Of a DNA stretch of 64,000 nucleotides, positions 9,907 to 17,306 are shown piece by piece. The position numbers and the translations under genes are program-made. Source of the stretch: Akkermansia muciniphila. Lineage in GTDB: Bacteria; Verrucomicrobiota; Verrucomicrobiia; Limisphaerales; UBA9464. Location of the stretch: the NCBI GenBank assembly GCA_945861565.1, contig CAMAUY010000003.1:28889-92888 (forward strand). The letters run 5' to 3'. Position 1 is the first letter of the stretch. Each line of letters opens with the position of its first letter. The notes under the pieces were generated by a model that searched no databases, was not told where the DNA came from, and worked only from the letters and a program-made list of their open reading frames with translations.

Positions 9907-11163
9907 TCATCGGAACCGGGTGATCCACCGATGTCGCCACTCCGCTCGCGACAGCTTGCCACGGCCATCCGGTGCCAGAGACTCAATCGACCACCAATTC
10001 CGCGGAATCTGCCAAGCCGGTAGCCGTGCCAGAAGGTGCTGGCGAAGCCCCTCGAATTCCTCACGGGATTCCACGCAAGCCACGACTTCGTCGCCGCGGA
10101 TGGGATCACTGGAAGGCACGCCAAAGACGATACATTCGCGGACATTCGGGTGCATTCGAAGAATCACTTCAATCGACTCCGGCGAAAACTTACGTCCGGC
10201 GACGTTGATCAAATCATCGGCACGGCCAATCAGTCGAATCGTGGCATCCGGGAGCACATCGACCAAGTCACGCGTCCGGTAGACCCCCCCCTCGAGCCGG
10301 GCATCCGCCGCCGGCCAGTAGGTTTCAGCCACCGCGTTGCTCCGCACGGCAAGACAACCGTCGACCTCAACCGAAAGGTGAACCCCGTCCAGGGCAGTTC
10401 CGACCCGGGCGGCCTCCGATCGCGGCTGTGAGGATCGATCGTAGGCGATACCGCCACACTCCGAAGCCCCAAGGAAATTGTGAATTTTGAGGCCGTGCCG
10501 GGAAAAAACACCGATCTCAACGTCCAATGGCAGTGGTGCACCCGCCGAAATCGCCAGGCGAACCTCCCGGGGGAACGCGTCACTGGAATGCCAAGTCCGC
10601 CACAGAGCGGGAACTGCGGGCAGCGTGCTTCCCGGGTAGCGACGGGCCATTTCTCCTACCTCTGCCGGCAACGGCGATGACCCCAGCACCAATGGAATCC
10701 CGTGCAGGAATAAGGGAAGCACGAGATTTGAGAACCCGTACGAGTGCGCAAGCGAGATGACCCCCAGATTCGGTGATTCCCAGCTCAACCCCATCGTGGA
10801 GACAATCTGATCCACATCGGCAAGGAGCTGAAGTTCGGTCAGCGCGACGAGTTTCGGCGCACCTGTGCTGCCCGAAGTCAGTTTCAAATGCGCAATTTTA
10901 TCTGGGAACTGAACGACGTCGGGTACCGCTTGGTCCGGCTCAAGCGGGCACACCGGGTTTCCAAATTTCCAGCCCGCCAACACTTCCAGGAGAAAATCGA
11001 CTGTATGACCCCGCGGCGTCCTCAACCGAGAATTACTACCTGGAATTGCGTCCGCTGCCTGAGCCAGTTGGGCGAAGGTCCACTCCCTCCCACTGCACAG
11101 CTCGGCCACCGCCAGTCTGGAGGCATTGCGGACAGCGATGTTCTGCCACATCTTATAGAGCAT
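9907..11163 (-). CDS. AMP-dependent acyl-CoA synthetase/ligase (short form)
   Basis: A 418-residue member of the ANL adenylating superfamily. It activates a carboxylic acid as an acyl-AMP and then transfers it to a thiol. Visible motifs are the P-loop-like LKLTSGSTGAPK, the A5-type NFLGASECGGI, the A7/A8 region RTRDLVDVLPDATIRLIGRADD with NVAGRKFSPESIE, and the C-terminal catalytic lysine in GRGKLSR. The protein is about 100 residues shorter than typical ligases because the N-terminal subdomain is reduced. A SAM methyltransferase and exported proteins lie nearby, reminiscent of lipid or polyene biosynthesis sets, but no ketosynthase or acyl carrier protein is present. The acid substrate is unknown. 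Confidence 0.85.
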   Translation of the reverse strand: MLYKMWQNIAVRNASRLAVAELCSGREWTFAQLAQAADAIPGSNSRLRTPRGHTVDFLLEVLAGWKFGNPVCPLEPDQAVPDVVQFPDKIAHLKLTSGSTGAPKLVALTELQLLADVDQIVSTMGLSWESPNLGVISLAHSYGFSNLVLPLFLHGIPLVLGSSPLPAEVGEMARRYPGSTLPAVPALWRTWHSSDAFPREVRLAISAGAPLPLDVEIGVFSRHGLKIHNFLGASECGGIAYDRSSQPRSEAARVGTALDGVHLSVEVDGCLAVRSNAVAETYWPAADARLEGGVYRTRDLVDVLPDATIRLIGRADDLINVAGRKFSPESIEVILRMHPNVRECIVFGVPSSDPIRGDEVVACVESREEFEGLRQHLLARLPAWQIPRNWWSIESLAPDGRGKLSRAEWRHRWITRFR

Positions 11164-11269
11164 TTGTCCAGTGCTGTTTGCCTACGGGCTCCCCGGGCTG
11201 CAAGCCTGATCGGCGATATTCCCTTATTCGAGAGAGATTCCTGTCGCAGTTTCTGTTCTCATTGCCTCC

Positions 11270-12160
11270 ATGCTCTCCGGCACCTCCGACGCATCACCCC
11301 CCCCCTCCTGGACCTGCCTCGCTCGATTGTCGATGGCATTTCTGTTGCTCGGGTCAGCTGCCGGCTGCCACGCACTGCATGATGCTTCTCGTGATCCGGT
11401 CGCTCACGCCCGCAATCGCTACGCCGTCGAAGTTTCCGGCACCGACCGCTCCGGATCCTTTGTTTTTTTGCGCGACACCCCAGGTCTCACCAACGAAACC
11501 GTCTGGGAATACCGGATCGATCCCGCCACGGGAATCATGACCTCTCACCGGCGGCCACAAAAACCCACCTTCAGCCAGCACTGTTTTCCGGTCGCCCGAT
11601 TGACCAAGCAGTTTCATTTGCATGCGACGTTCGAACCCTCGTTGCCTTCACTCTCGACCGAGGAGATTGCCGGTCGCATCCGGGAGGTCGGCCGCCGAAC
11701 TCCGCGAAAATCATCGGATCCCGAGCAACGAATTCTTCTGCCCGGCTTTGCGGGCCTGCGAGAATTGAGCGAGGCGATGCCGGGCGAGATTCGTCGGGCG
11801 ACCGGGGGTCGCTGGCGGAGCTATCTTCAGCGCGGAAACTGGCGAATGGTGTTTCCTTTCACTCGTTCGCAGCAGGTCGCCACATCGCGGCGCCTTGCCA
11901 CCGTGGCCGCCGCGGGGTTCCCCACCGTCATCCACGTCGTGAACTTTCCTGCCCTGAAGATCAATCATGCCCTGCTCGTTTACGGGGCGAGCAAATCCAC
12001 CGGGGGGGTCGAATTTGCTGCCTACGACCCCAATACCCCGGGTCACCCGGTCGTTCTACAGTTTACCAACGTCCAAAGCCGATTTTTTTTCCCACCCCAG
12101 CCGTACTTCTCAGGCGGCTGGGTGGACGTGTACCCCGTCTTTTCCGATGCCTTCCATTGA
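11270..12160 (+). CDS. Conserved exported/lipoprotein-like protein with candidate Cys-His-Asp site
   Basis: A 296-residue protein with an N-terminal hydrophobic stretch ending AFLLLGSAAGC, so a signal peptide or lipoprotein signal is likely. An internal ATG at 11333 starts directly at this stretch and may be the true start. The body contains a conserved-looking QHCFPVARLTKQF segment (Cys105), INHALLVYGA (His233) and AAYDPNTPG (Asp253). The order Cys, His in a beta strand, then Asp/Asn in a YDPN turn is the layout of papain-like or C39-like peptidases and transglutaminases, so a thiol hydrolase is possible. That is inference; I do not recognise a named family. The 3' end overlaps the convergent membrane-protein gene by 51 bp. 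Confidence 0.7.
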   Translation: MLSGTSDASPPPSWTCLARLSMAFLLLGSAAGCHALHDASRDPVAHARNRYAVEVSGTDRSGSFVFLRDTPGLTNETVWEYRIDPATGIMTSHRRPQKPTFSQHCFPVARLTKQFHLHATFEPSLPSLSTEEIAGRIREVGRRTPRKSSDPEQRILLPGFAGLRELSEAMPGEIRRATGGRWRSYLQRGNWRMVFPFTRSQQVATSRRLATVAAAGFPTVIHVVNFPALKINHALLVYGASKSTGGVEFAAYDPNTPGHPVVLQFTNVQSRFFFPPQPYFSGGWVDVYPVFSDAFH

Positions 12161-12544
12161 TTTGCGGGCCGGCGCCCCTGATTTCCTCCAACGGGACCAA
12201 CGACGAAAACTCCAGCCAAAAAAGGCCGCCCCGCAAACATCAACGCCAAGCGTATAACCCAGCTTGTAGGTGCGCCCGGTGTTTCGAGGCGAATAAATTT
12301 CCGCATCCCATCCGATCAGCAACCCGGGCATGGCCAGTGGCATGATCGCCCCATGCAAGAATCCCCGAACCAGCCCTGCCGGTTGTTCAGCCAACACGTC
12401 CCCCTCCATCCAGCGCGCCGCCGTTCGCGCGAGGAAAAGAGCAACGACAACTCCAAGTACCGAGCGTAACACGGGACTCCGGACAGGTGGTTTTCTCTGC
12501 GCTACCGCTTGTTCAAAAGACATGATTCTGGTTTCTTGCTGCAC
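12110..12544 (-). CDS. Small membrane protein, unknown function
   Basis: A 144-residue protein (137 if the ATG at 12523 is used). It shows two to three hydrophobic segments: SVLGVVVALFLARTAA, then FLHGAIMPLAMPGLLIGW, then a C-terminal segment around GVDVCGAAFFGWSF ending in an Arg/Trp-rich cytoplasmic tail. The central GRTYKLGYTLGV sequence looks conserved in style. I recall similar unannotated proteins in Verrucomicrobia but cannot name a family. Its end overlaps the end of the convergent exported-protein gene, and its start lies 28 bp from the methyltransferase start on the other strand, so these three genes are packed together. Confidence 0.6.
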   Translation of the reverse strand: MQQETRIMSFEQAVAQRKPPVRSPVLRSVLGVVVALFLARTAARWMEGDVLAEQPAGLVRGFLHGAIMPLAMPGLLIGWDAEIYSPRNTGRTYKLGYTLGVDVCGAAFFGWSFRRWSRWRKSGAPARKSMEGIGKDGVHVHPAA

Positions 12545-12572
12545 GATGCTTTTTCGGGAGCGAGCAAGGCAA

Positions 12573-13301
12573 ATGGAATACTTCGATCACCCGGACCGGG
12601 TGGGCGAAGAATTACGCGAAAGTTATTGCTCACTCGCAAGGGTCAATCGCATCACTCACTTCGACCGCCCCTTTCGGATCTGGCTGCCGCAACTCCTCGG
12701 GCCGGAAAAATGCCGCTCTCTCTCCGTGCTGGATCTGGGAGCGGGCGACGGCACGCTCGGTCGGACGTTGACGGACTGGTCCGCCCGACGAGGTTGGAAC
12801 TGGAGGATTACGAATCTCGACCTCAATCCAATTCTTCCTGAACTCGCGCCCGACAATCCGTGTGTCGTTGGCGACGCGCTGAATCTCCCCTTCCCCGACC
12901 ATTCCTTTGACGTGGTCATCGCCATGACCATGACCCATCACCTGCCGGACGATGCCGCGGTAATCCGCCATTTCCAGGAGGCACACCGGGTATCACGCCA
13001 TGCCGCGTTGATTTGCGACCTGCATCGGAACGTGTTTTTCCACACCCTGCTCGGCCTCCTCCTGCTGGGGTTGCGCTGCTCCCGGGAATTTCGCGCCGAC
13101 GGACTGCTCTCCATTCGCCGGGGTTGGCGCGTCCCCGAGTGGCGGCGCCTCGCGGACTCCGCCGGGTTCCCGACTGCGAAAATCTGGATGGAACACGCAA
13201 CCCGGATTCTCCTGTACCTCCCAAATTCACCGACACCCACGTCCGCCATCCGATCGGATTTGAAGAGAGTCTCATCTCATGACAGCAAACCAGTACGGTA
13301 G
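12573..13301 (+). CDS. Class I SAM-dependent methyltransferase
   Basis: A 242-residue methyltransferase. Motif I is LDLGAGDGTLG (about residue 49), followed by the acidic strand-2 end NLDLNP, the motif around VGDALNLPFPDHSFDVVIAMTMTHHL and the post-motif EAHRVSRHAALICDLHRN. This matches the Methyltransf_11/UbiE-like group, which methylates small molecules. The ATG at 12573 is preceded by a purine-rich GGGAG and AAGG; an alternative in-frame ATG lies at 12546. The gene is divergent to the small membrane protein. The substrate is unknown; proximity to an acyl-CoA ligase makes a lipid, quinone or aromatic polyketide plausible. Confidence 0.85.
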   Translation: MEYFDHPDRVGEELRESYCSLARVNRITHFDRPFRIWLPQLLGPEKCRSLSVLDLGAGDGTLGRTLTDWSARRGWNWRITNLDLNPILPELAPDNPCVVGDALNLPFPDHSFDVVIAMTMTHHLPDDAAVIRHFQEAHRVSRHAALICDLHRNVFFHTLLGLLLLGLRCSREFRADGLLSIRRGWRVPEWRRLADSAGFPTAKIWMEHATRILLYLPNSPTPTSAIRSDLKRVSSHDSKPVR

Positions 13302-13332
13302 CCGCTGGGCATCTGGTTCTTGACGAGCTTGT

Positions 13333-13355
13333 ATCCATGCTTTAGATGGATCCAT
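13333..13355. promoter_or_regulatory. Candidate VapBC operator (inverted repeats)
   Basis: ATCCAT at 13333-13338 is inverted relative to ATGGAT at 13346-13351, and ATGGATCCAT (13346-13355) is itself a perfect palindrome. It lies exactly where the antitoxin gene would begin. Antitoxins of the ribbon-helix-helix type autoregulate by binding such palindromes at their own start. Function is inference. Confidence 0.3.
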
Positions 13356-13599
13356 ACAAAAGATCCAAATCTTCTTTCCGAGTCCCCAACTGCGGATTCT
13401 TCGCCAGTTGGCGGCGGCGGAAGACCGGCCCGTGAGCGAAATCGTTCGACGCGCCGTAGATCGCCATATTTCTCAATTATCGGTTTCGGCATTCAATGGA
13501 GATTCGAACAATCGCCGCTTTCCAGCCTTCGATGGCGGAAAGATTCGAGTTCGGGCAGAGGATCTGAAGACGGTAATTTACGAGGACGACGAACGATGA
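13346..13599 (+). pseudogene. Ribbon-helix-helix (VapB-like) antitoxin with apparent frameshift
   Basis: The frame ending at 13599 encodes KIQIFFPSPQLRILRQL followed by AAAEDRPVSEIVRRAVDRH, a textbook RHH N-terminal strand and helix pair. That frame has no ATG or GTG; only a TTG at 13408 inside the helix and a CTG at 13390. An ATG at 13346 lies in another frame. Adding one A to the AAAA tract at 13358-13361 would join them into a complete protein of about 84 residues starting MDPYKKIQIFF. So the gene is either recently frameshifted, slippage-corrected, or affected by a sequencing error. The stop overlaps the toxin start as ATGA, the usual TA arrangement. The conserved C-terminal region ends IYEDDER. 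Confidence 0.7.
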
Positions 13600-14030
13600 A
13601 AAGCCTCGACACGAACATACTCCTCTACGCCGCAAATCTTAAGGCCCCCGAGCATCTCAAGGCGAGGGGCATTGTGGATGCGATGCTTGAAGCCCCACGC
13701 GAATGGATACTATCCGATCAGACACTTCTCGAATTTTACAAGGCATTGCAAAATCCGAAGGTCTTCGAGAAACCATGCGGAGCGATGGAGGCGGCAGGGA
13801 TGGTTTCTTTTCTGCGTGGCGATGCCTGCATTCCCCACTGTGCGTTTGAGTCAGGCTCATTTGACGGGTTATTCCAACATCTTGCGGCAAAAGACTTCCC
13901 GTATCAGCGCACTCACGATGCCGTACTTGCAATCACGCTCCGACACGAGGGAGTCGAGGAATTCTATACGCGAAACACCAAAGATTTCATCCAATTTGGG
14001 TTCAAACGCCTCATCAACCCCATCGATTGA
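13596..14030 (+). CDS. PIN-domain ribonuclease toxin, VapC-like
   Basis: A 144-residue PIN-domain protein, the normal length for a VapC toxin. The Mg2+-binding acidic residues are visible: Asp5 in SLDTNILLYA, Glu46 in LLEFYK, Asp108 in RTHDAVLA and Asp130 in TRNTKDF. PIN toxins cleave RNA and are neutralised by the upstream RHH antitoxin. The start at 13596 overlaps the antitoxin stop by 4 bp. A longer in-frame extension upstream is just the antitoxin region read in the wrong frame. The intact toxin beside a seemingly broken antitoxin is notable. Confidence 0.85.
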   Translation: MKSLDTNILLYAANLKAPEHLKARGIVDAMLEAPREWILSDQTLLEFYKALQNPKVFEKPCGAMEAAGMVSFLRGDACIPHCAFESGSFDGLFQHLAAKDFPYQRTHDAVLAITLRHEGVEEFYTRNTKDFIQFGFKRLINPID

Positions 14031-14222
14031 AATCGGATTGAACAAAAAAAGGACGAAAATGAACCAAAAGTGACAGGTTCAATTGAGTAGATTTCCAATC
14101 CCGAGAGCTCCGTTATCGAGTCTTTGCGCGATGAGAGACCTGAGGGTAAATGCGATGGGGTGATGGCGATCGATTTAGTGAACCTGACGCAGTTCCGATT
14201 TCGCGGGACAATCCGGAAGGCG

Positions 14223-15611
14223 TCAGTGGGACGGCGGCTTCAATTTCCCCTGATGCTTCCAGAGTCGATCCTTCAATTGCGGAAACAATTCGAGCGCGTT
14301 ATCGCGCATGACTTGCTGACCAATACGGAGCGCGTGGTCTTCGCGCAGTTCACCGCGTTCAACTTTTTCGGCCAGCGCCTCGGCGAGACTGCGGCGCGTG
14401 AATTCAGTCGCTCCGTAGATGCCTTCGACGTGATGGGCGTCGGCTCCCCACATCAAGCGGTTGCTTGGCATAACTTCCAGCCATTCCTGGAACGCCCGCT
14501 TGGCCATCGTGTAGCTAATTGTCGGTAGCCAGACGGAATCAATCCAAACGTTCTTTGCATAACGCTGGAGGATGGCGCCCGTCTCACCCACCCAAGGATA
14601 TCCCCCATGAAAGAGAATAAACTTCGTGCTCGGATTGGCCGCGATCAGGTTCAACAAGTTCATCGGATTGGAGCCCTGAATACGCGCATGGCCCGTGTGG
14701 ATTTGGAAAGGCAGCTCGAGTTTGGCACTTAATTCGGTGATGTGCCAGAGGATGAAGTCCTCGAACTCCTTAATCTCGACGTCGGATAGCTGCAATTTCG
14801 GACGGCCATAGACCCGGGCCGCGCGTTCTTTAGGCACCCGATCGAATTGCAGGGTGCGCTCGTAGGCCGTCGTCGTCTTGAGACATACCCCCCCCGCCCC
14901 CTTGCCCGCCGTCAGCCAATGTTCAATAACGGCGAGGTACTCATCCAACGTAGACGTCGGTAATTTTGCCTCCCGCGCGTAGCGGAACGGGGAGTCCACT
15001 TCGGCGGCGTATTCCGTCGGATGAAAACCCCGGAGAAGTCGTGTCACATTCAGAACCGCCACACCAAAGGGATAATAATTCGTGCGCCCCAGCCGATCCC
15101 AATACGGATCATTGAACATCAATTCGATGTTGGCGCGCTCCGTGACCACTTCATAAATCCAATCCTGGTTCTGGTAATTGGCGAAAATACGCCGATTCAC
15201 GTCACGCGCCTGTTCGTCCGTGATCGTCTCGAAGTCCACGCCATAAAGGTCCCGGAACGCGGACAGTTGATAGCGGTAGAAACTTGTGGCGCGTGCATTG
15301 GAAAAATCACTCTTCGCCTTGGGCCACCAATCGTCAAACCGACCGCTCTCCGGCCAGCGCGTAACCGGGTGAATCCACGTGAAGTAACTGCTGCTCCAAA
15401 TCGAATACAAGTTCATGCCCACACCGCTATCCGTGCGCACCGAGCCCTGTAGAATGGGGAATGGCTTCAGATGATCATGGGTATCGATCGCGGGAACTCC
15501 GTCGATGTGCGCTTTGATCCGACGAAAGGTTTCGGTCTTTTTGACGTCGAGGGACTCTCCCAAACAGGCGACGGCAATACTGGCGCAGAAAACCACGGAG
15601 AGAATCTTCAT
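14223..15611 (-). CDS. Exported metal-dependent TIM-barrel hydrolase (amidohydrolase superfamily)
   Basis: A 462-residue protein with an N-terminal signal (MKILSVVFCASIAVACLG; possibly a lipoprotein, although the lipobox is weak). The metal site begins with AIDTHDHL (HxH), and later segments FQIHTGHAR, KFILFHGGYPW and LMWGADAHH supply further histidines and an acidic residue. This is the amidohydrolase/uronate-isomerase-like barrel. The known relatives hydrolyse, decarboxylate or isomerise small molecules. Here the signal peptide places it outside the cytoplasm, which is unusual for uronate isomerase. It heads the minus-strand stretch of exported degradative genes that includes a nucleoside hydrolase and a sulfatase, but spacing of about 300 bp argues against one transcript. 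Confidence 0.8.
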   Translation of the reverse strand: MKILSVVFCASIAVACLGESLDVKKTETFRRIKAHIDGVPAIDTHDHLKPFPILQGSVRTDSGVGMNLYSIWSSSYFTWIHPVTRWPESGRFDDWWPKAKSDFSNARATSFYRYQLSAFRDLYGVDFETITDEQARDVNRRIFANYQNQDWIYEVVTERANIELMFNDPYWDRLGRTNYYPFGVAVLNVTRLLRGFHPTEYAAEVDSPFRYAREAKLPTSTLDEYLAVIEHWLTAGKGAGGVCLKTTTAYERTLQFDRVPKERAARVYGRPKLQLSDVEIKEFEDFILWHITELSAKLELPFQIHTGHARIQGSNPMNLLNLIAANPSTKFILFHGGYPWVGETGAILQRYAKNVWIDSVWLPTISYTMAKRAFQEWLEVMPSNRLMWGADAHHVEGIYGATEFTRRSLAEALAEKVERGELREDHALRIGQQVMRDNALELFPQLKDRLWKHQGKLKPPSH

Positions 15612-15690
15612 GGCTGGAAGCTAAGGGGATCTTCGGAGGAACTCAACACCGGTAAGACCTCCGGCTCTCCATGAACCGCCCCTCTCCATG

Positions 15691-15721
15691 CCCTCTCCCC
15701 CGCTCCGAGCGGGGGAGAGGG
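15691..15721. repeat. Perfect 15 bp hairpin in a 301 bp gap
   Basis: CCCTCTCCCCCGCTC is followed after one base by its exact complement, GAGCGGGGGAGAGGG. A second GGGAGAGGGGGT follows at about 15740. There is no U-run, so it is not a classic intrinsic terminator. This C/T-rich palindrome looks like a REP-type intergenic repeat. It lies between the hydrolase start (15611) and the PQQ-propeller stop (15913); nothing else recognisable is present in that gap apart from the region where the hydrolase promoter must be. Confidence 0.55.
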
Positions 15722-15912
15722 TGGCCCGCAGGCCGGGAGAGGGGGTGCTCTTGTTCATGGTCCCAATTCATGTCAATTTTTTTGGAAAACCTTGCTACCC
15801 ACGAGTCGCAATGCGCCCGCGGTCGCCACGTCTCCACGCGGTTCAACTAAGTACCGCCGCAATGTGAAAGCCACCGATGGGGCCGGAGTAACCCAGCAGC
15901 AAGCATTGTTGC

Positions 15913-17160
15913 TTAGTTACCGTCGAGGCTCCAGTGATACGCAACTAATCCATTCAACTCACGCACAAACATTTGATCACCCGCCACGGCAAGGTGCGCC
16001 CACGTCTCGACGTCGGCCAGGTTCCGCTTGTCCAGCAGAGAAAACTTCTCCTTATTCGCGTGAATCAGCAGCAGAACTCCCCGTTGGTCGAGGGCGAGAA
16101 TTCGATCCCCACGAGCGACCAGGCTCAGGTATTTTCCGAAAGACTGATCCGTCGTCCAGTTCTCGTGGCCGGTCGCCACATCAATGGCCATCAGGCGTTG
16201 GCTTTTGAGGTGGTGGTAGGCGACCCCTTCGATGACAACCGGCGTGCTCATGTAACCCTGCGACTTGTTTCTCCAGGATTCGGTAATAGTGAATTTACCA
16301 TCCGTCTGCGTCACATGAAACCCAATCGTCCTGCCGCCATAGGTGCTGGTAAAGAGCGTGTCATTATCGACAACGGGCGTTAGTATGTTCATACCGCGAA
16401 AGGCCTCGACCGCCTGCTCCCAGATAACCTTTCCGTCTGCCGGGTCCAGGCCGGCGAGCTTCTCGCGGGTTTGAACAACGAGCTGCCGTTTGCCGGCCAG
16501 TTCTGCAACGATTGGAGATGAGAAAGCGCTCCCCATCATGCCCCCCTTTTCCTGCATCGACCGCCAGAGAATTTTGCCAGTGAGCTTGGCGAGCTTGGCA
16601 ATGGATGCGCCCGCCTGAACGTAAACCGCCTCACCATCGACCAGGGGAGAACAAACGAAGCCGAAGTCGGGTAGCGCCGTGCCCAGCTCTTTCACGAAGT
16701 CGACCCGCCATTGCTCGGCACCCGTAGAGGCATCGAGACACACCAACACATCGCGCATCCCCGCCACATAAAGTCGGTCGCCGTCGAGCGCGGGAGTGGA
16801 GCGAATCCAGTCACCATTGGACTTAGCGAAAAAGGGCACCGACATCGCGCCCTCCCACGAATGGCTCCACAATTTCTTCCCCGTCGCTCGATCGAAGGCG
16901 CGGACAATTTCGAGTTTCTTGTCTCTGGACTCCGTGGTGAATACCCGATCGCCGCCCACGATAGGTCCGGAATAACTGGGTCCCAGGTCAACGCGCCATA
17001 AGCGCCGAAGATGGTTGGCATCCAGCTTGCTAGGCCAATCGGGGCCGGTGAACTGCCCGTCGCGTTGAGGCCCACGCCACTGCGGCCAGTCCTGACTTGG
17101 AGTGCCGGCACTCGTAGCGAGGGCCGTAAACGCCAGGAAAAGTATCAAACAAAGTTTCAT
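15913..17160 (-). CDS. Exported PQQ-like beta-propeller repeat protein
   Basis: A 415-residue exported propeller protein. After the signal peptide (MKLCLILFLAFTALATSAG) the mature protein opens with DWPQWRGPQRDGQ, the opening typical of PVC-group outer-membrane-biogenesis/PQQ-like propellers. Repeating blade sequences follow, of the type ALDGDRLYVAG-x-DVLVCLDASTGAEQW and LAKLTGKILW. No PQQ-dehydrogenase catalytic residues are evident, so it is more likely a binding or scaffold protein than an enzyme. I chose the ATG at 17160, adjacent to the signal peptide, over an in-frame start at 17181. An AT-rich regulatory region lies upstream. Confidence 0.85.
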   Translation of the reverse strand: MKLCLILFLAFTALATSAGTPSQDWPQWRGPQRDGQFTGPDWPSKLDANHLRRLWRVDLGPSYSGPIVGGDRVFTTESRDKKLEIVRAFDRATGKKLWSHSWEGAMSVPFFAKSNGDWIRSTPALDGDRLYVAGMRDVLVCLDASTGAEQWRVDFVKELGTALPDFGFVCSPLVDGEAVYVQAGASIAKLAKLTGKILWRSMQEKGGMMGSAFSSPIVAELAGKRQLVVQTREKLAGLDPADGKVIWEQAVEAFRGMNILTPVVDNDTLFTSTYGGRTIGFHVTQTDGKFTITESWRNKSQGYMSTPVVIEGVAYHHLKSQRLMAIDVATGHENWTTDQSFGKYLSLVARGDRILALDQRGVLLLIHANKEKFSLLDKRNLADVETWAHLAVAGDQMFVRELNGLVAYHWSLDGN

Positions 17161-17306
17161 TCGAAAAAGCCAGATTGACAATAATTTGTCTATTATTTAT
17201 TCATTTGTCAAATTTTTGTATCGATAAGGTCGCGGTCGGAAGATTTACCTCTATTTGTCGTATCACGATCAAAATAGGTTCCTTTTTCCGCCTCGCGACA
17301 ACACGT
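17161..17306 (-). promoter_or_regulatory. AT-rich upstream region with repeated GACAAAT
   Basis: In contrast to its GC-rich surroundings this gap is strongly AT-rich. GACAAAT (read on the minus strand) occurs three times, at 17184-17190, 17203-17209 and 17253-17259. The first two are 19 bp apart, and TTGACAAAT also forms an inverted repeat with ATTGTCAA. A TTGACA -35-like hexamer is present on the minus strand. This is probably the promoter and operator of the PQQ-propeller gene. No regulator can be assigned. Confidence 0.4.

Noticed and set aside
10773-11540. 255-residue plus-strand frame
   Set aside because: Overlaps the acyl-CoA ligase on the opposite strand and the exported-protein gene in another frame; composition is Ser/Pro/Arg-rich.
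13320-13595. Extended N-terminus for the PIN toxin
   Set aside because: The extra residues come from reading the antitoxin region in the wrong frame; the PIN domain starts at MKSLDTN.
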